The notes beneath the pieces were generated by a model. The model saw only the letters and a program-made list of their open reading frames with translations. It ran no database searches and was not told where the DNA came from. A stretch of DNA of 64,000 nt. It comes from Aphrophora alni (taxonomy: Eukaryota; Arthropoda; Insecta; Hemiptera; Aphrophoridae). The position numbers were made by a program, and so were the translations under genes. This document shows positions 34,771-44,528 of the stretch, one piece after another; within the stretch, counting starts at the first letter, position 1, and every line of letters starts with the position of its first letter. Where the stretch lies: contig OY740769.1 of assembly GCA_963513935.1 (NCBI GenBank), positions 73,363,712 through 73,427,711 on the forward strand, given 5' to 3'.

Positions 34771-36039
34771 ATTGGCCTAAAATAGTAAATAGTGTATTAC
34801 TATTATTGAACAATACGTTACTATTAACTAGATAGATCAGTATTTTATTTTCATTTTAAACCCCTTTAAATGTTGATTTTCGAAATAATATAGATTTAGA
34901 ACTGTTTTTGTAAGTACCTTTTGTTGTGGCGAAGTTCAGCCTTCTAACACCCCATAAAAGAGGTGAAACATTAAATTTAGTTTTTGGCGTTGAACTCTTA
35001 GAATTTGAGTTTTTTCAAAAACCTTTCTTACTGAGTAAATAGCACCTATTCACGTAAAATTCCAACTTAGCTTATTTAAAAATACAGTAAGGATATTTGG
35101 GTTTCATATATAGAGAAAATGAGAATTCGTCAGATCAAAAATTTTTACATGAGAATAATTTTAAAGATCTAGCATGGAACACCTTTCCCCTTTGATCAAA
35201 TTTCTGAGTCAGCTGACCCCAGTGGTTCCGCCGCCCCTGACCGTTAGGCTAACAATAAGCTAGATCCAATTCAGAAAGAATTTTGCTAACTGTGTTCAAA
35301 CAGCCTTGCTATCATTGAAGTGCCCTGTGTACAATATTGAAATGTTTAGTATAATTGTTGTAAGAGTATTTTTTCTTCTATCACTTTATATTTAATTCTC
35401 GTTGATTGTTATGTAATGCAATAAAATTATAGTATAACACAATAAGTTATCGTGGATATTGTTTGGTTACCTTACATTTTTCATTGGGATTTAAAATACC
35501 TTTCTAGTGAAAAATTAGCTATTTCTCATATTCCACATGTATGTTATATTTCATTTTTTTATTTAGTGAATCGAATAAGATGATTTTCTGAAAGTATCAT
35601 ACTTGGAACTTTTAATTATGGTCGTGTAAAAGATAACACACATTCCTGCCGATATTGCTAGTTTGTGCCATCACTAGAGAGCAGTAGTTTGAACAGTGTT
35701 AATGAAATGAATAGATTGAGTTTCACCTCTTCTTGTGTTTATGTGCTGGACTGTTGTTAAACATCCACTTAGCAAAACGTGGGAAGCGGTATAATTACAC
35801 AATTATTTACTTAATCAATTTCCATTGTACAGAATTTCACAACTCTATGACCAACTTACTAGGCCTAAGCCAACATAAATTAAAACTCAATCACATATGA
35901 ATCACTTCAAATGACTCATTACAAATATTATAAAAACAAATATTTATTAATAGATAACAGTGAAGAGATTAAGCTTTTGTATTTTCCAGGAAGTAGTGAC
36001 TCATTGTAATGTTGTGTATTAAGACATCATTGTTTACAA
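34771..36039. other. Gene-free stretch between the two mariner-like elements
   Basis: No gene supported. 35160-35250 is a short GC-richer patch without a recognisable frame. Confidence 0.4.
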
Positions 36040-36659
36040 TACAGGCAGTTTTACGAAGTTTTCCTGTCACTCTCAGAGCTCATCCTCCAAGTAAAAACAA
36101 AGAAAAACATTCATAAAAACATATGGCTGGAAACTCTTTGTTTTCCGACATTTCGGCATTTTGTACTTATAAAAAAAAGTTATAACTTTAGAATTACCGT
36201 ATATGATATTGAGGTAAGATTTTCTACACTCATTTGTAATTAACGGTTTACATTGTACTATAAAATAAAGACTTTATTTAAAATATTTTCAAAATGGCGG
36301 TCGTTTAACAATTTTACGCTATATAACTGGAAAACCGTTAATTGTTTCATTTTTCTGTAACTCAAAAGATAAACCAGATATCGTTAAAAAACTACAAATT
36401 TAAGTTCTTGGTAATCGTCTACAACACCCAAGAATATACTAAAAACAATCATTTTTGATTTCGATATTTTGATCTCAAAATCATTTATATTGAGCCTCAT
36501 AAATCAAGTAAAGGCTATTAGAAAAAAGTTTCTATTTTGAAGTTTGTTGTAGAATAATTTTGTTAAAAAGGTAATAAATGCATCATCGTTTTAAATATAA
36601 ATAATGGAAAACAAAAACAAGTTAGATAAATTTGTCTTGCGTTCATAAAGTATAACCCG

Positions 36660-38040
36660 ACCAAAATACTTTTCATCAATTTAATAATAATAATCTAATG
36701 GTGTAAGTGTAGGCCAGGAGTCTGGATCTCCACGACCGACCAACTGTTCAAGGAAACGCTAGTTTAAGTCGGTGGTACGGCTTTGAAAAATGGGAAAGCA
36801 CATTATCCTGCTGGAAGCATTCGGCTGCACAAAACTAGAGAAACGTCTTCCAGTAGCTGTGACATTTCTTCTTGAAGCATTGTAAGCAGACTTCAGAAAT
36901 TAAGCGTTCATGGAATATGAATAGTCCGATCTGATCGTGAGTTAAACCACATCATACAGTAAATATGTGCTGAAAGTTGCCTTCCAATGTCGAATTAGGA
37001 TTGATTTCTGCCCAGGTGTGTTCGTTACTTTAGTTATTGACACCATTTCCCATTCCTAGTTAAATGTGCCTTGTCAGTATATGCCCCAAAATGTTCTTCT
37101 ATAGCTTTCTATTCAAACTATTACCGAGCACCAAACAACTCAGGCCTGGATGTAGCTGGTGTATAGATTGTTTCTAGTAAGGATAAAACTGGTTTTGCTT
37201 AAGTGTTCTCAACATCATAGAATGTGAAACTCTGAACCTTCTTGAAAGACGTCGAGTACACTGGATACGAGGATTACGTTGAACAACATCAATATCATCG
37301 TGGTGTTATACCGAACATTCGTAACTAGTGAACGTCAAACGGGTGAATGAAAAAAAAGTTGTCAATACCCAGATCATCCACGCAAAAATCCGCCGATAAA
37401 ACATGACTCAAGGGTCGCCAAAGAGACACCACTGTGCACGGGCAAATCTATGCAATTCTCCCTTAAACGTCTTTCATGTGAGAAAACAGAACAATGAAAT
37501 TTCCCAACTTCGTTTATGGCCCTCCAGGACAAAACGTATGAATACGGAGAAATCCCTTAGAAATATTAAACTAGCTCTGACTCTAAGAGATAACACAACC
37601 ACTCGACTCGGCCACACACGCACATCACCATTATTGGGGGAAGAGGGAGATATTTTGAATAAGACTGCAGTCTTACTTCTGTACTCGACCTTCACCGCTT
37701 CAAGTTAAATCCCGGCAAGGAAATCAAATTGGAGTAAGACCTGGCGGCCTACCCAGCAAGCCGTCTCTCGGTAGGGAAGGAGAGAGGAGTCCTGCGGCCT
37801 ACTTTCCTCACCCTAACCTTCCTCTCCCCGATAAACCATACACCTAGACGCAAACCACCGATCAGACCTAAGTCGGCCCTGGTTTACTCTACATTTCCCG
37901 ACTAGACTTTCCCAGCCTATGTCGCCGGTTTCCTTAAGATTTTGGAATGTTCTCTTGAATTGTTTTAAAATCTGGAATCCCGCGGTTATCATTGCACACA
38001 CCCAATATAAAAACGATATCAGCGTATTCCTCAACCGTAA
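36660..38040 (-). pseudogene. Transposase relic of element 2 (interrupted)
   Basis: The minus strand aligns block by block with element 1. CTTTCAAGAAGGTTCAGAGT (about 37240) is identical in both. The first-Asp region lies near 37085-37065, the ASCII-readable HDQIGLFIFHER segment near 36940-36910, and the TTTCTCTAG end of the same block near 36845. The match ends at the TTACACCATTAGATTATTAT segment (about 36690), so the C-terminal ~60-70 codons are missing. The N-terminal part resumes beyond the insertion at about 37940-37985 (TCTGGAATCCCGCGG, matching TCTGGAATCCTGCGG of element 1). Multiple stops are present, so it is non-functional. Confidence 0.75.
37350..37940 (-). mobile_element. GC-richer insertion nested in element 2
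   Basis: About 0.57 kb with no counterpart in element 1 separates two parts of the same transposase gene, so it is a later insertion. It is much richer in G+C than its host, contains GGCGGCCTACCCAGCAAG and GTCCTGCGGCCTACTTTCC, and has partial minus-strand frames (37474-37695, 37813-38034) without recognised domains. It might be a 5' leader of a LINE or a SINE-like sequence. Exact ends and target duplication are not resolved. Confidence 0.5.
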
Positions 38041-38696
38041 ATAAGTACGGCTTTACTCGCCAATCACAATAAAATTAACATAAATTCACAGAATACTTCC
38101 ACTACTAATCGTAACAACACAAAACATAAAATAGTACCTGATAAACGTCTGTAGCTAACCTAACAAAGTGATTAAAACAATGAACAATTCAAACACTTTA
38201 TTTGTTGATTAGCTGTTATTTCTGTATTACCAACCTGTGAAATAAACATACGAAAATAATTATTATTGTTCTTTTACTTATGAAATCTTTCGTAATTTTA
38301 TAACTTTATTAGACACTTATTTAAAGTAGGCTAGTTATTATTTATCAGCTTTAATTATAAAAAATTACTTTTTTTGTCGATACTTGGTTAACTTTTGAGT
38401 TACAGAAAGAAAAAAAAAATTGTTCGTAATTAAAATACGAAAATATTTTGTCTTTATACAGGTAGCGGTGTCGAGATATGTAACGTTGAAAATTTTAAAC
38501 GGCTGCCATTTTCAAAATATATGAAAGAATACTTTTGTTTTTGGTACACATGTAAACCGTTATATAGAAAATAAGCTATTCCGACGGATAGCCAGAAAAC
38601 AAAGCGTTTCCTGACATATAATTTATGAACTTTTTTCTTTTTTCCACTTGGATAATGAGCTCAGAGAGTACCGGAAGAGCTCTGTGAAGATGGGTA

Positions 38697-39169
38697 AGAA
38701 TTTCAAATCTACCCAAAAAGTTGAAACGGTAAGTTCCTATAAATCCCCTCCATTAATGAAAACCACGTTTCTCCTGACAGTTCTTACAACTTAACATGAA
38801 GGTAGGCTTTTTTTTTACATAGAAGGAAAAGTCCTCAGTCGAAGTGGAATATAGTCCATGAGGATTTTGTCCCTAGGTAGAATCTTCTATTAACCCTCAA
38901 CTAAAATCCTCATACATGTCTGTAGGGCCTAATACAGTCTCGTCAATGCCTTAGCAGGCGAAACCATTAATCTGCTAGACTAATAAAAAGTGGATGTTAC
39001 AAAATAAAAAAACATGGAATTCCACCAAGAATCTTCGGTCTCAACAGTTAAAAAAAAGGAGAGAAAAAAAGTGATGTTATTTTCCGCCTCCCAGGGCTTT
39101 ATCTAAATTAATGTGACATATTACATCTTCTTATTTTATATTTAAAAATGTATTCTGTATAATCTATTA
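38697..39169. other. Gene-free stretch
   Basis: No gene supported. Parts may be the 3' untranslated end of the minus-strand LINE at 39.2-40.1 kb. Confidence 0.35.
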
Positions 39170-40075
39170 CTCTATTTCATGCATCTTAATCGGGAATAAT
39201 TCATTATGTTCCCAGGTGTTGTGACCTATTTTTTATATCAGATGTCATTATGTTTTCCCCTTCCATTGCTCACATTTAAAGAATGGTAGTTGCTATCGTC
39301 ATCATGTACGCACCATGTGCAAATTGGCCGATATATCTTTCCTATGTTGTGAAGATACAATGTATAGGCATCATCAGTGGTGAACGTGGGGTCTGTTAAT
39401 CCAGGGCTCTCTCTTTGGGATAACTCTTGTGTGTTGTGTCCATCTAACCCTCCTCTTCTCTCTTAATTCTTTCTCTTTTGTCATTTCTCAACAGTCACAC
39501 CTGTCTCCCTTCAGTTTTTACCTTGGCAAAATTAATCTTTCCCTTTCATTAATAGAGCCTTTTTCAATCCTGAGGTAATAAATCTGTTTTTGCGTTAGCC
39601 TTGCGTGAACATGCACTGCTGGTTTGGACACATTGCGGGTAATGCACATGCCATCCTAATTGGGCCTCTTTTTTGCTCTGTACATAACCTGTTCCTATAT
39701 TTTCATATTTCATGGCGTCAGCCCAAAACTCTGTGCCTATGAAGAGTGATAGACTGTGCCGCCAATACCGATATCCTCCGTTTTTTGTGTCCACGACTCT
39801 AGGGTCGACATTAACCTACTTAGAGATCCTATTGCCACTTCTTGTCATATACACTTGTATATGTTCGAAGAAAGGCAGTTTATTTTCCAGTATAACTCCT
39901 AGATCTCCACAGATTTCTTTACATTAGTTACTCTTTCTTCTACTTTCATCGGTATTCTTCTCCTTGAAAGTAGGACAATCTCTGTTGACTGTAGACCGTG
40001 ACCCTTCATCCACTCCAATACTCTCCTTATGACTTCATTCAGTTTCGTCTGGATCTCCTCAAGAGTTTATAAAAT
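39170..40075 (-). pseudogene. R1-like LINE post-reverse-transcriptase relic
   Basis: Minus-strand reading gives EIQTKLNEVIRRVLEWMKGH, then GLQSTEIVLLSRRRIPMKVE (about 40065-39945), the thumb region with the KTE.VLLS.RR pattern. Next come VDVDPRVVDTKNGGYRY and SLFIGTEFWADAMKYE (about 39810-39705), matching HSV.LYGAP.WADAL. YRNRLCTEQKRGPIRMACAL (about 39700-39640) matches the YR..L...QR..ALR...A segment, then FITSGLKKA. A zinc-knuckle-like tail may be read to about 39200 (AMEGENIMTSDI). Frames switch several times. There is no RNase H domain, as expected for the R1 clade. The upstream RT palm is absent. Confidence 0.75.
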
Positions 40076-41531
40076 TGGTAAAGAATGCATAAAGTACATT
40101 CAATGTAGGTATCGAAGGAAGCGTTAAGTATTTTGAGAAATTCAACGAATGCCAGAATCATAACAAATGCTTAGTAAAGTCACAGTATTTGCTTTAAAGT
40201 CTTACTAATCGTAGACTTTGCAATTGTGCAAGTGAATAATAATAAGTAATTATTACTAATTGTGCAAGTGAATAACCAAACATCAAACTACAGAATAAAC
40301 TCACTGTTTCATTGTCATCTTTTTAGTTTGCGACACTACCATATCACATTGTGGTCTTCATTGTGATAGAATGTGAAATTATTTTTAGGACAATATTACA
40401 GGAGAATTAGGTGATTGGTCATAAGAAACATGTTCCTTTATATTTAAAACAATAAGGTTAAGATAGTGTAACTTATAAATATCTTCTACAAATGGTAATT
40501 TACTGTATTACTCTAATAGTCTTGTATCAATATAAGTTTTGAACTTATTAAAACAAATTTCCAACTTAAAGAACACTAAATATTTCAGAATTACTCGACA
40601 GCAGCGCTCACGGCCATTTATATTACCTGCGTTATCACAGGTAACCAAACTGATATCCGAGTTTGCACCTCTCTCTAAGGTTAAAGTGCATCTGTGAACG
40701 TCGTTTTATGTACGAGATATGGTAATTTTAATATACATTTGTTTAAACAATACATTTAATATTATATGAATCTCATTTATTTACGAATATTAAATAAGAC
40801 AGGATTGTAGTCATGGTTTGAGCTACAAAGACAGAAATGTTTACCCAGCGTAAACTGTCGTGACTGTGTCATAAAATATGTGCATCAGTTTCGAACAGAT
40901 CGCAAAATTCTGAAAAACAACTCTTATTTACTTACATGGAAAGAACAAATATATTTGTTATTAGATAAAGTTCAGAAATGATTGTTTAATAGCAATCACA
41001 GTACAACCGTCTCTTGATCTTAATATAGACATTATTTGGGGACAATATTGTGATATAGGATTAATACGTTAAGGCTAGGGCAGATATTGTTGACTTAACT
41101 TGCAAGCCATAGATGAAACTACTTGTTTCCATGCGCCATCTACAAGAAAATGCCACAATATTCCACTTTATTGCTCGGTGTCCTATTTTATAGTAGATAA
41201 GATGTAAGTAGTTATGTTGCTAGAAATTAAATAGATCAGAGCTTGAAGCCTATTAGATGAGAAGGATTGGCTACGCCTCGAAAAGTATATGAGTGGGGCT
41301 TGGCATTATAGATGTGGCATAATTAATTAATTTAATTTGCTGTTTTATAAAAAAAACTTCGTTTCCATCTAAATCACAGATAAAAAAAATGCCCTAATAT
41401 ATTATTTTAATAGTTTCATACTGTATGGGTAATTCTTTGGTTTCTTCCTTCTTACATGTAAGTAGTCGGTCAAAAAAATAGATGATAAGTTTTCGTGAAT
41501 ATACCCGTTTTCAGACCTCTGAGTTCAAGAA
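40076..41531. other. Gene-free stretch
   Basis: No gene supported. ACCTGCGTTATCACAGGT (40626-40643) is a short imperfect palindrome. Confidence 0.45.
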
Positions 41532-43936
41532 ATCGGTGTCTGTCTGTACTCATGTGTAATCGGTGTCTGTCTGTACTCATGTGTAATCGGTGTCTGTCTG
41601 TACTCATGTGTAATCGGTGTCTGTCTGTACTCATGTGTAATCGGTGTCTGTCTGTACTCATGTGTAATCGGTGTCTGTCTGTACTCATGTGTAATCGGTG
41701 TCTGTCTGTACTCATGTGTAATCGGTGTCTGTCTGTACTCATGTGTAATCGGTGTCTGTCTGTACTCATGTGTAATCGGTGTCTGTCTGTACTCATGTGT
41801 AATCGGTGTCTGTCTGTACTCATGTGTAATCGGTGTCTGTCTGTACTCATGTGTAATCGGCGTCTGTCTGTACTCATGTGTAATCGGCGTCTGTCTGTAC
41901 TCATGTGTAATCGGTGTCTGTCTGTACTCATGTGTAATCGGTGTCTGTCTGTACTCATGTGTGATCGGTGTCTGTCTGTACTCATGTGTAATCGGTGTCT
42001 GTCTGTACTCATGTGTAATCGGTGTCTGTCTGTACTCATGTGTAATCGGTGTCTGTCTGTACTCATGTGTAATCGGCGTCTGTCTGTACTCATGTGTAAT
42101 CGGCGTCTGTCTGTACTCATGTGTAATCGGTGTCTGTCTGTACTCATGTGTAATCGGTGTCTGTCTGTACTCATGTGTAATCGGTGTCTGTCTGTACTCA
42201 TGTGTAATCGGTGTCTGTCTGTACTCATGTGTAATCGGCGTCTGTCTGTACTCATGTGTAATCGGCGTCTGTCTGTACTCATGTGTAATCGGTGTCTGTC
42301 TGTACTCATGTGTAATCGGCGTCTGTCTGTACTCATGTGTAATCGGCGTCTGTCTGTACTCATGTGTAATCGGTGTCTGTCTGTACTCATGTGTAATCGG
42401 CGTCTGTCTGTACTCATGTGTAATCGGCGTCTGTCTGTACTCATGTGTAATCGGTGTCTGTCTGTACTCATGTGTAATCGGTGTCTGTCTGTACTCATGT
42501 GTAATCGGTGTCTGTCTGTACTCATGTGTAATCGGTGTCTGTCTGTACTCATGTGTAATCGGTGTCTGTCTGTACTCATGTGTAATCGGCGTCTGTCTGT
42601 ACTCATGTGTAATCGGCGTCTGTCTGTACTCATGTGTAATCGGTGTCTGTCTGTACTCATGTGTAATCGGTGTCTGTCTGTACTCATGTGTAATCGGCGT
42701 CTGTCTGTACTCATGTGTAATCGGTGTCTGTCTGTACTCATGTGTAATCGGTGTCTGTCTGTACTCATGTGTAATCGGTGTCTGTCTGTACTCATGTGTA
42801 ATCGGCGTCTGTCTGTACTCATGTGTAATCGGTTAATCTGTCTGTACTCATGTGTAATCGGTGTCTGTCTGTACTCATGTGTAATCGGTTAATCTGTCTG
42901 TACTCATGTGTAATCGGTGTCTGTCTGTACTCATGTGTAATCGGTTAATCTGTCTGTACTCATGTGTAATCGGTGTCTATCTGTACTCATGTGTAATCGG
43001 CGTCTGTCTGTACTCATGTGTAATCGGTGACTGTCTGTACTCATGTGTAATCGGTGTCTGTCTGTACTCATGTGTAATCGGCGTCTGTCTGTACTCATGT
43101 GTAATCGGTGTCTGTCTGTACTCATGTGTAATCGGCGTCTGTCTGTACTCATGTGTAATCGGCGTCTGTCTGTACTCATGTGTAATCGGTGTCTGTCTGT
43201 ACTCATGTGTAATCGGCGTCTGTCTGTACTCATGTGTAATCGGTGTCCGTCTGTACTCATGTGTAATCGGTGTCTGTCTGTACTCATGTGTAATCGGTGT
43301 CTGTCTGTACTCATGTGTAATCGGTGTCTGTCTGTACTCATGTGTAATCGGTGTCTGTCTGTACTCATGTGTAATCGGTGTCTGTCTGTACTCATGTGTA
43401 ATCGGTGTCTGTCTGTACTCATGTGTAATCGGTTAATCTGTCTGTACTCATGTGTAATCGGTGTCTGTCTGTACTCATGTGTAATCGGTGTCTGTCTGTA
43501 CTCATGTGTAATCGGTGTCTGTCTGTACTCATGTGTAATCGGTGTCTGTCTGTACTCATGTGTAATCGGTGTCTGTCTGTACTCATGTGTAATCGGTTAA
43601 TCTGTCTGTACTCATGTGTAATCGGTGTCTGTCTGTACTCATGTGTAATCGGTTAATCTGTCTGTACTCATGTGTAATCGGTGTCTGTCTGTACTCATGT
43701 GTAATCGGTTAATCTGTCTGTACTCATGTGTAATCGGTGTCTGTCTGTACTCATGTGTAATCGGTGTCTGTCTGTACTCATGTGTAATCGGTGTCTGTCT
43801 GTACTCATGTGTAATCGGTGTCTGTCTGTACTCATGTGTAATCGGTGTCTGTCTGTACTCATGTGTAATCGGTGTCTGTCTGTACTCATGTGTAATCGGT
43901 GTCTGTCTGTACTCATGTGTAATCGGTTAATCTGTC
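41532..43936. repeat. 27-bp minisatellite, 88 units
   Basis: Unit ATCGGTGTCTGTCTGTACTC followed by ATGTGTA (27 bp). The 2405 bp equal 81 units of 27 bp, seven units of 29 bp (ATCGGTTAATCTG variant) and a 15-bp partial unit. A T/C polymorphism (CGGTGTC or CGGCGTC) marks units, often as adjacent C-type pairs. The 29-bp units are clustered late in the array and twice alternate with 27-bp units, making 56-bp dimers (about 42833-42945 and 43597-43709). Frames of 465 (plus) and 450 codons (minus) are open only because 27 is divisible by three. They are not genes. Confidence 0.97.
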
Positions 43937-44500
43937 GCATGGGCAGTCCAAACACTTGAACTGATTCTTAATCAAATTTGATGTGTGTATATTTTGGCCA
44001 TATCTCGGGATTTTGTTCGATAACTCAAAATTTGGAGGTAGTTGCCACAAGAAATCACACAAAATTAGGGTTTTCTCAAATTCGGCTCTAACGATTACGA
44101 TCAATTTTTCTCATATGTACCTCTCTAATAATGCCGGACATAATTGATCAAAATTACTATAACAATTTTGTTTAAATTTTGGTGAAAAGTAACAAACCGG
44201 TGAGCAAATCGCAAGTATAAATATATTACAGTTCAGGAATAGTTGGCGAAAAGGAAAAATGAGCAAATAAAAGCTGGATTCTTACCAAATACGATTTATA
44301 CTGAGAACGTGAAGCAAGTTTAGGCCCTTTTTGAAATATATAAATATTTTTTCAGAGACGTGGATGATTCAATTTCACTTTTTTACCGACAATTACTGAA
44401 GTGATATTTTTGCGACAAATAGTTTTGTTTAGTTAGTATTTTGATTGTAAAGGGTTTTGTGAGAATGTTTGTGCAAGGTTTTCGAAACTTGTATTTGTTT
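43937..44500 (+). repeat. Dispersed repeat family B, copy 3
   Basis: Directly follows the minisatellite. It shares ordered blocks with copies at 24390, 29030, 60540 and 62270: TTTCTCAAATTCGGCTCTAA, then ACGATTACGATCAATTT, then GCAAATCGCAAGTATAAA, then TTCACTTTTTTACCGACAA, then TTTGTGCAAGGTTTTCG. In other copies a TCTGTCTGT string stands where the minisatellite ends here. Confidence 0.6.
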
Positions 44501-44528
44501 TTATTTTGTTTGTAAGACTAGCCTATAT

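Larger units (their letters stand above)
36042..38694 (-). mobile_element. Mariner-like element 2 with long terminal inverted repeats
   Basis: The left end (CAGGCAGTTTTACGAAG at 36042, CTCTCAGAGCTCATCCTCC at about 36072) and the right end, read in reverse (CCCATCTTC, then CTCTCTGAGCTCATTATCC), are inverted copies. Similarity extends about 330-400 bp into each side and includes ACGGTTTACA, an AAAATGGCGG or AAAATGGCAG block and the GTAACTCAAAAG block. A TA dinucleotide flanks each end (36040-36041 and 38695-38696), as expected for Tc1/mariner. The body is a minus-strand transposase relic interrupted by a GC-richer insertion. Total length ~2.65 kb including the insertion. Confidence 0.75.

Noticed and set aside
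40626..40643. Short palindrome as a regulatory site
   Set aside because: Single, short and imperfect. Expected by chance in 64 kb.
41470..43955. Long frames of up to 465 codons on both strands as repeat proteins
   Set aside because: They follow from a 27-bp unit divisible by three with no internal stop. The frame is broken wherever a 29-bp unit occurs, and both strands are equally open.
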